NCBI GenBank assembly: GCA_050247435.1
Contig: JBFWUF010000044.1
Span: forward strand, 4,866 to 68,865
Reading direction: 5' to 3'
Source: JAJVID01 sp050247435
Lineage (GTDB): Bacteria; Acidobacteriota; Blastocatellia; RBC074
Length of the DNA stretch: 64,000 nt
Shown: positions 16,948-25,479 of the stretch, piece by piece
Layout: each line of letters opens with the position of its first letter
Position numbering within the stretch: the first letter of the stretch is position 1
Program-made: the position numbers and the translations under genes
The notes under the pieces: generated by a model
The model's database searches: none
What the model saw: only the letters and a program-made list of their open reading frames with translations
What the model was told of the DNA's origin: nothing

Positions 16948-16968
16948 AGGTTTGTCTCCTTTCGCTGG

Positions 16969-17184
16969 TCAGTCCATATCGTCGAGGGCAGCCAGCGCCG
17001 CGTCGAGATGAACGCGGAATGAATTGGTTTCATCGTCATCCATCACCGCGCGCGCCAACCGGTCGGCGCCATTGAGCAGTTACTCGATCAGGCAAAGCGC
17101 CGTCACCCTGTCGTCGTCAAAGGAAAGCGCGTGACCCACTAATCGGGCTATCGTCACGTCGGGCGTTTCATCCCGCTTGTTCAT
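16969..17184 (-). pseudogene. Small gene with an in-frame TAA
   Basis: A strong ribosome site (AAAGGAG) precedes an ATG that opens MNKRDETPDVTIARLVGHAL and continues to residue 34, where an in-frame TAA (17080-17082) falls. The same frame then continues for 36 further codons (LLNGADRLARAVMDDDETNS onward) to a normal TGA. The two halves read as one helical 71-residue protein, so the TAA looks like a recent nonsense mutation. A short 34-residue product is the alternative. Family not recognised. Confidence 0.55.
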
Positions 17185-17230
17185 CGGTTCATCTCCTTTC
17201 GTCGGTTCGTGGTTTTCGGAAATCGGAGTG

Positions 17231-18790
17231 TCACTGCCACAGGCTCAACTGAGCGGGTTGATTCGTGCGATGAGCGGCGGAAGGTTTGCGCCCGCTCTTT
17301 TGTGGCGCCTGATCCCGTAAATCGTCGAGCGTGATTTGACGGCGAGATAGCTCCCCGTCGCCAGCGGCGACCGCTTTGAGTGAAGATTCTTTCTCTTCCG
17401 AGTGAGATGGCGCCGTCTGATCGTCCACTGGTTGGGCTGATGTGACTGAAACAGGAGTAATCTCGAGTTGGGCGGAGACCGCCTCGGATGGCTGAACGGA
17501 TTCCTCAACGCCTGGCGCGCAATTTCGGAGCGCGTCTTCCTCGAGGGCTATGAATTCCTGTCTGTCATCAATCTGCGAACCGTCTTCTTTGAGCGATTGA
17601 TTGACGCGTCGAAACTGCGCCTGAAGCTCCTCGTACTTCCGCGCGTAGTCCCATCCTCTGGCCAACTCCTGCTCAATCGTCCGCTGTTTATGTTTGAGGT
17701 CCGCCTGATTTTTCAAGGCGCGTTGAAGGTGGGCGTCAATCGCGTTGAGCTGCGCGTCAATGGATTGGATTGTTCCCTGCGCCGATTCGCCGAAGTTGAA
17801 TGTGTAAAGCAGCTTGCTGTCCGGCGCGCACAGGGATCCTTCGACTGACGTGAGAAATGTTTCGCCAAACTCCCGCTGACGTTTCGCCAGGATTTGGAAG
17901 CCGCGATAGGCGCCGATCAGGCAATATTCAAAATCGAGCCTCATCCCAATCTCACGGCGGAGCTTGTCGAGATGCTCTCCGGCTTGCGGGCGCTGATCAA
18001 ATTTGAGCCATTCATCGCGACCGATAGATCGCTTGAGTTTGATCGCGAACGCGCCATCGGGGAATGAGTTTCGATCACGGATGGCGAGAGCCTGCTCATG
18101 ACCGGCGACGCGCTGGTCAGCTTCGCGAATCCTGTCCGGCAACGATTCAAGCTCCCATTTCAGATTGCGGCGGCCGTTGCGCCAGACAATGTAAAGACGT
18201 GACAAGCGCGCGAGTTCGACCTCAATGGAGACTCTTTCGAGGATACGCGGATTGCCGCTGGCGATGGCTTTGACCTGCGCTGCCGTCATCACCATATCGT
18301 CCACATCTTCGGATGACCGAGCCGTCACTTCGCCAGCCATTATCTGGCTGATGAACCGGGCTTTGTTCTCCAGCGTCTGCCACATGAAGCCGTCGAAGGA
18401 GCCTTCCGTGACGTAATTGAAAATTCTGACCTCAGGATAGCGGTTGCCTTGACGCAAGATGCGGCCTTCGCGCTGCTCTACATCAGCCGGACGCCATGGG
18501 GCATCGAGGTGGTGGAGCGCATACAACCGCTCCTGCATGTTGACGCCCGTCCCTGCCTTTTCCGTGCTGGCGATCATCACGCGAATCTTTCCGGCGATCG
18601 CTTCCGCGAAAGCTCTGGCCTTTTTCGCCGGGGTGTCGAAGTCGTGAATGAAGGCGATCTCGCCAGCGGGGATGCCGCGCCTGATCAACTCGCGCTTGAT
18701 CTCACCGTAAATGCCCAGCCGGTCAAGACGCTCACTTTGCGTTTCGATGACACGACCGTCCTCTTCAACGATGATTTCTTCGTTTGTCAT
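17231..18790 (-). CDS. Methylase-helicase, C-terminal piece (helicase C domain)
   Basis: A 519-residue protein that begins inside a helicase: IYGEIKRELIRRGIPAGEIAFIHDF, IASTEKAGTGVNMQERLYALHHLDAPWRPADVEQREGRILRQGN carries helicase motifs V and VI, followed by a long coiled coil and a disordered tail ending in QLSLWQ. It is the second half of a large methyltransferase-SF2 helicase of the type found on plasmids and phages; the first half is at 19229-22957. No clear ribosome site precedes the ATG; instead a short direct repeat (CAATCACAAT, twice) sits there. Whether the two pieces assemble into a working enzyme is unknown. Confidence 0.75.
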   Translation of the reverse strand: MTNEEIIVEEDGRVIETQSERLDRLGIYGEIKRELIRRGIPAGEIAFIHDFDTPAKKARAFAEAIAGKIRVMIASTEKAGTGVNMQERLYALHHLDAPWRPADVEQREGRILRQGNRYPEVRIFNYVTEGSFDGFMWQTLENKARFISQIMAGEVTARSSEDVDDMVMTAAQVKAIASGNPRILERVSIEVELARLSRLYIVWRNGRRNLKWELESLPDRIREADQRVAGHEQALAIRDRNSFPDGAFAIKLKRSIGRDEWLKFDQRPQAGEHLDKLRREIGMRLDFEYCLIGAYRGFQILAKRQREFGETFLTSVEGSLCAPDSKLLYTFNFGESAQGTIQSIDAQLNAIDAHLQRALKNQADLKHKQRTIEQELARGWDYARKYEELQAQFRRVNQSLKEDGSQIDDRQEFIALEEDALRNCAPGVEESVQPSEAVSAQLEITPVSVTSAQPVDDQTAPSHSEEKESSLKAVAAGDGELSRRQITLDDLRDQAPQKSGRKPSAAHRTNQPAQLSLWQ

Positions 18791-18828
18791 TATTGTGATT
18801 GGCGATTGTGATTGGCGGCAGGAAGGTT

Positions 18829-19236
18829 TTAGTAAGAGCAGTCGGTGCAGACACTGCCCAGCTCGGCTGTGCGATTGTAGATTTCCCCAAGCGTGAGAGT
18901 CACGCTCTGTCCTTCGGAGTTGATCGCATAGGCTTCACCGATAAGATAGCGCATCTTTTCAGAGCCGATCTCCATCACTACCGCGACGTAATCAGGCGCC
19001 AAATGTTCGGCTAGCAAGCTGAGGAAATCCACGCCATCCCACTCACCCGATTCGTCGTTGTGACGGGTAAGCGGAATGCCCGCCTCATTCCCGCTATTGA
19101 GAAATCCATAAAGAACCACATCGCCTTCGGACTTGGTAATCATTTCGAGACTGAACTCTTCGCAAAATTTCTTGAACAATTCCACGTCTTTGACCGCAAA
19201 GTAGTTTGATCTGAAAGTCGCAGTGTAATTAGCCAT
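18829..19236 (-). CDS. Small conserved-looking protein inserted between helicase halves
   Basis: A 135-residue protein (MANYTATFRSNYFAVKDVEL at the start) with a VAVVMEIGSEKMRYLIGEAY segment. The composition and clear ribosome site (AAAGGAG, eight bases before the ATG) support a real gene. I recall similar small proteins in plasmid helicase clusters but know no function. It stands exactly in the gap between the two helicase pieces, and its ribosome site and first codons supply the last residues of the upstream piece. Confidence 0.65.
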   Translation of the reverse strand: MANYTATFRSNYFAVKDVELFKKFCEEFSLEMITKSEGDVVLYGFLNSGNEAGIPLTRHNDESGEWDGVDFLSLLAEHLAPDYVAVVMEIGSEKMRYLIGEAYAINSEGQSVTLTLGEIYNRTAELGSVCTDCSY

Positions 19237-22200
19237 CACCGTTGCTCCTTTCTGTCAGCCTGTCGCTTCGACCCTTCGGAGTCGAAACGTCCAAAAACAC
19301 AAGCTGCACGCCGCGAGTATTTTGGGATTCGCGATAGAGCCGTTCGATGTTGTCAACGAGCGCCATCACCTTCGACCGCGCAGGGCGAGGTGAATCCGGT
19401 TTGACGAGCCGGATGTCGAGAGCGGCCTTCCGTCCATCGCTCGTCACCTTCAACATATTGTCAGCGTGCGGTGAGACTCGGCGGCCCTTGATGGCTTCCA
19501 CCCGGCGGGCAAGTTCGTGGACGTACTTCTTTAATTCATCGCTGGCCGGAACGCTGACGATCTCAGGTCTGCCGCCTTTGAGCTTTGGTCGAGGCAGATT
19601 CAATTCGGCGGCGGATTTAACATCCAGCGCCTGCTGCCAGAGCTTGGAAAGTTCGGGAATGTTGGTGAATTTGTTGAAACGCGTGTTCATTCGGAACCCT
19701 GACCCGTCCGGCGTCATCTCCAGCGACTGTGTGGTTTCGGCGAACTGCTGAACCCAGGCGTCGAAGTGGTCGAGGCCAAGCTCCTGCAAGGTTTCAAGCT
19801 GAAGATACTTCTGGCAAACGTAGACTTCGGCGAGGGTGTTACTCACCGGCGTGGCGGTGGCGCAAATTACGCGCCCGCCGTTTTCCAAAACTGAGCGCAC
19901 TTTGATAAAGCAGTCAAACGCGCGCTGTGAATCGGTATTGGGTAGCCCAGCGACGCGGCTCATCTTTGTCGGGCAATAGAGATTCTTGTAGTAGTGGAAT
20001 TCGTCAATGAAGAGCGTATCAATGCCCAACTCTTCCCAGGTGATCGTGTCGCTGGCGATGCGTTTGATTTGTTGATTGGCGCTGTCGAGTCTCGCCTTGA
20101 GCTTTTTGATCGCGCGCTGAATCTCCTTGACGCTGCGTTTGTTGTTGCCACTGGCCGACTCGAAATCTTCAAGATACTCGGTGAGCGTATCAATCTCCTG
20201 CTGAATGTAGCCCCTGGCAGTATCGGGATTGAGCGGCAGCATCTTGAAGGCAGTCTGGGGGATGATAATGGCGTCGTAATCCGAGGTGGCGATTCGGCTG
20301 AGCAGTTCGCCGCGTTGGGACGCGGTCAGATGCTCCTTGCCGGGAGCGAGTAGTCGAATGTTCGGATATAAACGAATCGCTTCGGCGGCCCATTGCGCGG
20401 GCAGATGATTCGGAACCACGATCAGCGATTTGTGACAGAGGCCGAGACGTTTGAGTTCCATCGCCGCAGCGATCATCGTGAATGTCTTGCCCGCGCCGAC
20501 ACAATGTGCGAGCAGTGTGGCCTTTGATTGGAGGATTCGCCAGATGGAATTATTCTGGTGAGAGTAGAGCGTGATGTCGGCGGACATCCCGGGCAGCGCG
20601 AGATGGCCGCCATCGTATTCGCGCTTGCGATAAGCGTTGAACCTATCGTTATAGATTCTGACGAGAGTCGCCGCCCGTTCGTCATCTTGCCAAACCCATT
20701 TGGCGAACCGCTGCTTGATCTCAAGCTGTTTGGCTTGCGCGGCGATGGTCTCATTATCGTTGACGACGCGGCGCACGCCGCCGTCGGCGTCTCTGACTTC
20801 GTCGGTGATCGTTGTTGTCCTCAAGTTGAGTATGTCTTCGATCAGCTCAAAGGCGTTCGCCCGCGAAGTTCCCCAGGACTGCGTCGCCTCTACGGAAGAG
20901 CGGGACCAGGCGCTGTTGTTCTCGATCTTCCAGATGGCGAGCGCCGGGATGAATGTAACCTTGCCGTTGAATGATGGGACGAGCGATGAAACGAAGTCGC
21001 TGACGACCTTTTCGGGAACCCACGCCGATCCGAGTCTGACGATGATCTCGTCGCGTCCGAGATCGGCGGGTTGAACGGCTTTCAGCGCCTCGACGTTCTT
21101 CTGAAACCTCGGATTGAATTGGGCGGCCCGCTCAGCCTCGCGCAGCTTCTGTCTGACCTCGCCGGACAGGTAGTCATCGGCCGTAGTGAACTCGCCGCTC
21201 GGCGTTTCATAAATCAGCCCATCGAGCGCGGCGAGAACCTCCGGCTCCGGCTGTTGGCACAATCTGACGATGTAATCGAGGTCAACCCGGCCTTTGTCAT
21301 TCAGCGAAACAAGCAAGGCCTCCTTCGGCGCGCATCTGGTCGGTTGTTGGCGCGCCGGACGAATCGTCCGTTCGGAAAAGAGAGGCGCCTTGTTGTAGCG
21401 GTTCTTCCCGACGGGAATTTCCAAAGCTTTGAGAAAAGGAACGACAGGGCTGTGCGGACTGAGCTTTTTGACGTTCCCATTGATCGGACCGAAGCGCATC
21501 TTGAATTGGGAGTAGGCATCGGAGAGTTCCTGTTGTTTCTCCTTCAACTCGTCATCCGAGGCGTCGCGGAGTTGCAGCCTGATGACCTCTTTGGCCGCGA
21601 CGTAAATCCTGAGCAGTTCGTTGACGCAGGTTCGGTCACGTTCCGAAAGCTCACTTTGATCCGTTGCCGCCAGGAAATCCTCCCGGTCGGAAAGCGGGCT
21701 GCCTGTTTCAAGCTCAGCCTGTACGGCGAAAGCGCAATAGCCGTTGGCGGGAAGCTGCGCGATCAGTGTCTGCGCCAGACTCGCTGCGAGATCACGGCCA
21801 TCATCCTTGAGCAAAAACTCCTCGCGCTCATACATCCCGCGCCCAAAGCAAGGCTGGCCGAGCATCCATTCGGGATGAGCGATGAAGAGTTTGTTGACGC
21901 ATATTTCACGCTCGTCTTCCTCATTGTCGCTAAGCGTGATCTCGCCGACATCAATCCAATCATCTTGCGACGCCCGCAACGATTGAATGCGTTTGCGGAG
22001 GATCAACACGTCCGTAACGACTTCAGTTCCTGCATTGGCCCGGAAAGCGCTGCGTGGCAGACGCGCCGCGGCGAGAAGCTCGGCGTGAGTCGCCAGATAT
22101 TGCCGAACCTTCGGCGATTTCTTGTCGAGCGTGTACCTGGACGTGATGAAGGCGATGATGCCGCCAGGTTTGACGAGTCGCAGCGATCTAACAAAGAAGT

Positions 22201-22957
22201 AATCGTGAATCGAGGCTTTGAGAAAGCTTTCCCTGACACCCACATCCGCAATGGCGTAATTGCCAAACGGGACATTCGAGATGACCAGATCGAAGTAGTT
22301 CTCAGGCAGCGGCGTCTCTTCAAACGGCTGAATGAAGACGCGAGTTTGTGGGTAGAGGCGTTGCAGGATGCGGCCTGTAAGCGAGTCAATCTCAATAGCC
22401 ACTCGTTCGGAATTCGCCTTGAGGTTTTGTGGCAGCGCGCCGAGAAAATGGCCAACGCCAGCGGCAGGTTCAAGAATTCGAAGCTTTGTTCTCCCTGATG
22501 AGCCGAGCGCGACCGATTGACCGGAATCCAGTTCAAGAATTCTGCCCCCGCTGCGCATAGCGATGCCGAAATGATCGAGCGCCTCGTAGATCGCGCGAAT
22601 GATCGGCAGACTTGTGAAATGAGCGTTGAGTGAGCTGGCGAGCAGGCCTTTGATCTCATCCGGCGTGAGCAACTCTGCCAGTTCAGCGCACGGACGCGAC
22701 CACGAATAGGTCCCGCTGGGGAAGGCGCGACTGAGGGCATCGGAGTCGCCCCAGCCAGTGTACCGGGCAAGAGTTCGTTGCTCTTCAGGCGTCAACTCGC
22801 CAGGCGGATGCGATTCGGCTTCGAGTCGCTTGAGCAGCGTGATTGCGGCGACATTGAATTTAAGGCGCGAAGCCGCGCCACTCAAATCCGACAGATCATC
22901 GTCATGATCGAAGCGGAAGTCTGCCGTGTTGACATCGGTGACCAAAGCAGCCTGCAT
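19229..22957 (-). CDS. Methylase-helicase, N-terminal piece (N6-methyltransferase plus SF2 helicase)
   Basis: A 1,242-residue protein. The N-terminal part has an adenine-methyltransferase fold: LEPAAGVGHFLGALP (SAM motif I) and VISNVPFGNY (a variant of the NPPY catalytic motif). The second half has SF2 helicase motifs: AHCVGAGKTFTM (P-loop), TLFIDEFHYYKN (DExx), CATATPVSNTL (motif III). It stops after VFLDVSTPKG, exactly where helicase motif IV should lead into domain 2, which is encoded by the gene at 17231. Such fusions are common on phages and plasmids. A GGGAG site precedes the ATG. It heads the left operon. Confidence 0.8.
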   Translation of the reverse strand: MQAALVTDVNTADFRFDHDDDLSDLSGAASRLKFNVAAITLLKRLEAESHPPGELTPEEQRTLARYTGWGDSDALSRAFPSGTYSWSRPCAELAELLTPDEIKGLLASSLNAHFTSLPIIRAIYEALDHFGIAMRSGGRILELDSGQSVALGSSGRTKLRILEPAAGVGHFLGALPQNLKANSERVAIEIDSLTGRILQRLYPQTRVFIQPFEETPLPENYFDLVISNVPFGNYAIADVGVRESFLKASIHDYFFVRSLRLVKPGGIIAFITSRYTLDKKSPKVRQYLATHAELLAAARLPRSAFRANAGTEVVTDVLILRKRIQSLRASQDDWIDVGEITLSDNEEDEREICVNKLFIAHPEWMLGQPCFGRGMYEREEFLLKDDGRDLAASLAQTLIAQLPANGYCAFAVQAELETGSPLSDREDFLAATDQSELSERDRTCVNELLRIYVAAKEVIRLQLRDASDDELKEKQQELSDAYSQFKMRFGPINGNVKKLSPHSPVVPFLKALEIPVGKNRYNKAPLFSERTIRPARQQPTRCAPKEALLVSLNDKGRVDLDYIVRLCQQPEPEVLAALDGLIYETPSGEFTTADDYLSGEVRQKLREAERAAQFNPRFQKNVEALKAVQPADLGRDEIIVRLGSAWVPEKVVSDFVSSLVPSFNGKVTFIPALAIWKIENNSAWSRSSVEATQSWGTSRANAFELIEDILNLRTTTITDEVRDADGGVRRVVNDNETIAAQAKQLEIKQRFAKWVWQDDERAATLVRIYNDRFNAYRKREYDGGHLALPGMSADITLYSHQNNSIWRILQSKATLLAHCVGAGKTFTMIAAAMELKRLGLCHKSLIVVPNHLPAQWAAEAIRLYPNIRLLAPGKEHLTASQRGELLSRIATSDYDAIIIPQTAFKMLPLNPDTARGYIQQEIDTLTEYLEDFESASGNNKRSVKEIQRAIKKLKARLDSANQQIKRIASDTITWEELGIDTLFIDEFHYYKNLYCPTKMSRVAGLPNTDSQRAFDCFIKVRSVLENGGRVICATATPVSNTLAEVYVCQKYLQLETLQELGLDHFDAWVQQFAETTQSLEMTPDGSGFRMNTRFNKFTNIPELSKLWQQALDVKSAAELNLPRPKLKGGRPEIVSVPASDELKKYVHELARRVEAIKGRRVSPHADNMLKVTSDGRKAALDIRLVKPDSPRPARSKVMALVDNIERLYRESQNTRGVQLVFLDVSTPKGRSDRLTERSNGDG

Positions 22958-23083
22958 AACGAATCTCCCTTATGATCCAAGATTGACCAAATAACCGCGC
23001 TGGTCATCGGTGCTTCGTTCTATGCAAACCGCTCAGGTTTTCCTTGCTTGAGAAGTCAATCGGAGAGGAAGGAGGCGTTTATA

Positions 23084-23323
23084 TCAATTATCACGCCCCT
23101 CGAATAACGGACCGAGCGCCATTGCGACGCGAATTGTTTCCATAAGGAAAAAGTTGGTGAGAGTCATCGGCCAGATTCGCTCGAACTCGCTCGGATCTGA
23201 ACCTGGATAGACGTTGGTGAATCTCATTCGTGCAATCTTTTTCCAATACGCGACGATCTCATTGATGAGATCGATCAGTTCAGACAGTCTGGGCTGGCGC
23301 TTTGGATTCGGGCTGCTTTTCAT
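23084..23323 (-). CDS. Small hypothetical protein
   Basis: A 79-residue basic protein (PRLSELIDLINEIVAYWKKI in the middle, then RIWPMTLTNFFLMETIRVAM). A strong CAAGGAGGAA ribosome site precedes the ATG. It lies just upstream of the methylase-helicase gene on the same strand. No family recognised; the Trp/Phe-rich helices suggest a small helical domain. Confidence 0.5.
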   Translation of the reverse strand: MKSSPNPKRQPRLSELIDLINEIVAYWKKIARMRFTNVYPGSDPSEFERIWPMTLTNFFLMETIRVAMALGPLFEGRDN

Positions 23324-23383
23324 CGCCGTTCCTCCTTGAGGTCACGGCTGCGCTGCCCACTCTCATTTATGTTTAATCCAGGT

Positions 23384-23611
23384 TTAGTTGCTCTTGGTTG
23401 GCGTATGTGCGAACGCTTCCAGGCACCTTCTGCAAAGGCAGTTTTTGTATCGCTCGCGTAAGTGACGTCGGACCTCTGCGCTGAGTTTAATGTTTAGGCG
23501 CCAGCAATCGGTGAGCGACGCGCCACAGACAAACGACTCTCAGCAAGCCTCACAGGCCTGTGGCAGTCGGCGTAAAGGCAAAACCAAGTTGGTCAGATCG
23601 CGAAATTTCAT
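23384..23611 (-). pseudogene. Cysteine-rich CWC-type gene with an in-frame TGA
   Basis: The frame reads MKFRDLTNLVLPLRRLPQAC then EAC, a TGA at 23540-23542, then ESFVCGASLTDCWRLNIKLS and RERYKNCLCRRCLEAF to a TAA. This matches the cysteine-rich CWC family (CxxC, FxCGA, CW, then CLCxxCL). The TGA stands where the sister copy at 49267 has GGA (Gly), so it is a one-base nonsense change. The usual CWC triplet reads CWR here. Start codon lacks a ribosome site. The bases 23612-23736 carry no gene. Confidence 0.7.
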
Positions 23612-23657
23612 GGCAGATAATCATATTACGCGCTATTCTTTCTGCCACACGGGGATG

Positions 23658-23688
23658 TTGGCGACAAAGATCGAAACAGCCCCATAAT
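23658..23688 (+). promoter_or_regulatory. Possible promoter of the queC operon
   Basis: TTGGCG and CATAAT boxes separated by 19 bases, about 50 bases before the queC start. The -10 box is good but the spacing is long. An AGGAGG ribosome site follows near 23720. Confidence 0.3.
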
Positions 23689-23736
23689 CAATGAACAGCA
23701 CAAAGACCTCTGTCAGATTGAGGAGGATTCCGGAAC

Positions 23737-24453
23737 GTGAGTGATCATTTGCCAAAAGCCATCGTGCTGCTGAGCGGAGGGCTTGATTCCGCAACGACAT
23801 TGGCCATTGCCAAGAGTCAATGGTATGAAATCCACGCCCTTACTTTCAGATACGGACAGCGGCATGAATTCGAAATTGAGGCGGCGCGAAAAATCGCTGG
23901 CCATTTTGGCGTAGCGCAGCATGTCATTTCACAGATTGATTTACGGGCGTTTAGGGGTTCAGCCTTGACCAGCGACATTGAAGTGCCGAAAGGGCGTTCG
24001 CTGGAGGATATGTCTGAAGGCATTCCCATCACATACGTACCCGCCCGAAACACGATCTTTCTATCATTTGCGCTGGCGTGGGCCGAGGTGGTCGGGGCCA
24101 GCGACATCTTCATCGGCGTCAATGCGCTGGATTACAGTGGCTACCCGGACTGCCGACCAGAATACATTGAGGCTTATCAAGAGATGGCGAACCTGGCTAC
24201 GAAAGCCGGAGTCGAAGGCCGCCAGCGACTTAAGATTCACACTCCGCTTATCCACCTGACAAAGGCCGAAATTATCCGACAGGGGCTTGAACTCGGGGTT
24301 GATTATTCTATAACCAGCACCTGTTATGACCCGTCATCAACGGGAGAAGCCTGTGGTCAGTGTGACGCTTGCTTTTTGCGGTTGAAAGGATTTGCGGAAA
24401 ACGGCGTCCCTGATCCGGTGCGATACCGAACAGAGGCGAGACCGGGAGCGTGA
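23737..24453 (+). CDS. queC: 7-cyano-7-deazaguanine (preQ0) synthase
   Basis: A 238-residue QueC. It converts 7-carboxy-7-deazaguanine (CDG) to preQ0 using ATP and ammonia. The PP-loop SGGLDSATTLA is at residues 13-23, RYGQRHEFE follows, and the zinc-binding cysteines are in TCYDPSSTGEACGQCDACFL near the C-terminus. The start is GTG with AGGAGG upstream; the next gene overlaps its stop by GTGA. It is the last enzyme of the preQ0 pathway but first in this operon, which supplies the base for DpdA. Confidence 0.95.
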   Translation: MSDHLPKAIVLLSGGLDSATTLAIAKSQWYEIHALTFRYGQRHEFEIEAARKIAGHFGVAQHVISQIDLRAFRGSALTSDIEVPKGRSLEDMSEGIPITYVPARNTIFLSFALAWAEVVGASDIFIGVNALDYSGYPDCRPEYIEAYQEMANLATKAGVEGRQRLKIHTPLIHLTKAEIIRQGLELGVDYSITSTCYDPSSTGEACGQCDACFLRLKGFAENGVPDPVRYRTEARPGA

Positions 24454-25091
24454 GCTACGCAGTCAAGGAAATTTATTACACGCTTCAGGGAGAGGGCGCG
24501 CAAACTGGGCGGGCAGCGGTCTTTTGTAGGTTTTCTGGTTGCAATCTTTGGTCCGGGCGCGAGGAAGACCGCGCTTCGGCCATCTGTCAGTTCTGCGATA
24601 CAGATTTCGTCGGCACAGATGGGCCTGGTGGAGGGAAATTCTCATCCGCTCAAGAATTGGCGCGCGCCGTTGCCTCAACCTGGGCTGCGCCACGTTCAAC
24701 CCGATCACGACCATACGTCGTTTGCACTGGCGGGGAACCACTGCTGCAATTCGATGAAGATTTAGTGTCAGCTTTCCACGCCCACGGATTCGAAGTCGCA
24801 ATCGAGACAAATGGCACCCGATTGCCTCCTCACGGGATTGATTGGGTCTGTGTAAGCCCGAAAGCCGGGACCGAACTTCTTCTCCGCTCTGGCAACGAAC
24901 TCAAACTGGTCTATCCTCAAGCGGGAGCGGAACCCGAAAACTTTCAAGACTTGGATTTTCGGCACTTCTTTTTACAACCGATGGATGGGCCGGAAAGAAA
25001 CGCCAATATTAATCTTGCAATCGAATATTGCCTGTTGCATCCTCAGTGGCGGCTAAGCCTACAGACTCACAAACTGCTTGGCCTCCCATAA
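24450..25091 (+). CDS. queE: 7-carboxy-7-deazaguanine synthase (radical SAM)
   Basis: A 213-residue QueE, which converts 6-carboxytetrahydropterin to CDG using SAM, a 4Fe-4S cluster and Mg. Signature elements are YTLQGEGAQTGRAAVFCRFS near residues 10-29, the extended cluster region (GCNLWSGREED, then CQFCDTDF), CTGGEPLLQ and ETNGT. This is the long cluster-loop form seen in many proteobacteria. Start GTG overlaps queC's stop, so the two are translationally coupled. Confidence 0.95.
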   Translation: MSYAVKEIYYTLQGEGAQTGRAAVFCRFSGCNLWSGREEDRASAICQFCDTDFVGTDGPGGGKFSSAQELARAVASTWAAPRSTRSRPYVVCTGGEPLLQFDEDLVSAFHAHGFEVAIETNGTRLPPHGIDWVCVSPKAGTELLLRSGNELKLVYPQAGAEPENFQDLDFRHFFLQPMDGPERNANINLAIEYCLLHPQWRLSLQTHKLLGLP

Positions 25092-25114
25092 CAGCGTGAG
25101 AAAAGGAGTTCCGG

Positions 25115-25477
25115 ATGGACGTATTCAAGATCTTCTCTATCGAAGCGGCCCATCGCTTGCCCCACGTTCCTCCGGATCATAAATGCGGCAGGTTGCATGG
25201 GCATTCATTCAAAGTAGAGATCCACGTTCGCGGCAAAGTCGGCAGCGAGACGGGCTGGGTGATGGATTTCGCCGACATCAAACAAGCGTTTCAACCAATC
25301 TTTGAGCAATTGGACCATCGCTATTTCAACGAAATCGAAGGGCTCGAAAACCCCACGAGCGAAAACCTGGCAAGATGGATCTGGCGGCGATTGCATTCCA
25401 CACTGCCCGGACTCAGTAAAATCATAGTAAACGAAACCTGCGCTTCCGGTTGTATCTATCAAGGAGAGGATGACTGA
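25115..25477 (+). CDS. queD: 6-carboxytetrahydropterin synthase
   Basis: A 120-residue QueD, the expected size. It converts dihydroneopterin triphosphate to 6-carboxytetrahydropterin. Catalytic Cys and zinc His residues are visible: AAHRLPHVPPDHKCGRLHGH (His 13, Cys 24, His 28, His 30 approximately), then MDFADIK and the LDHRYFNE segment, with the Glu in NETCASGC near the end. The ribosome site AAAGGAG lies before the ATG. It sits between queE and folE2 in one operon. Confidence 0.95.
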   Translation: MDVFKIFSIEAAHRLPHVPPDHKCGRLHGHSFKVEIHVRGKVGSETGWVMDFADIKQAFQPIFEQLDHRYFNEIEGLENPTSENLARWIWRRLHSTLPGLSKIIVNETCASGCIYQGEDD

Positions 25478-25479
25478 AG

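Noticed and set aside
23540..23542. The TGA in the CWC-type gene as a selenocysteine codon
   Set aside because: The sister copy has Gly (GGA) at this position, there is no Cys homology there and no hairpin typical of a selenocysteine signal was seen, so a plain nonsense mutation is simpler.
23612..23736. A preQ1 riboswitch upstream of queC
   Set aside because: The preQ1 aptamer pattern is absent in the 125 bases before the gene.
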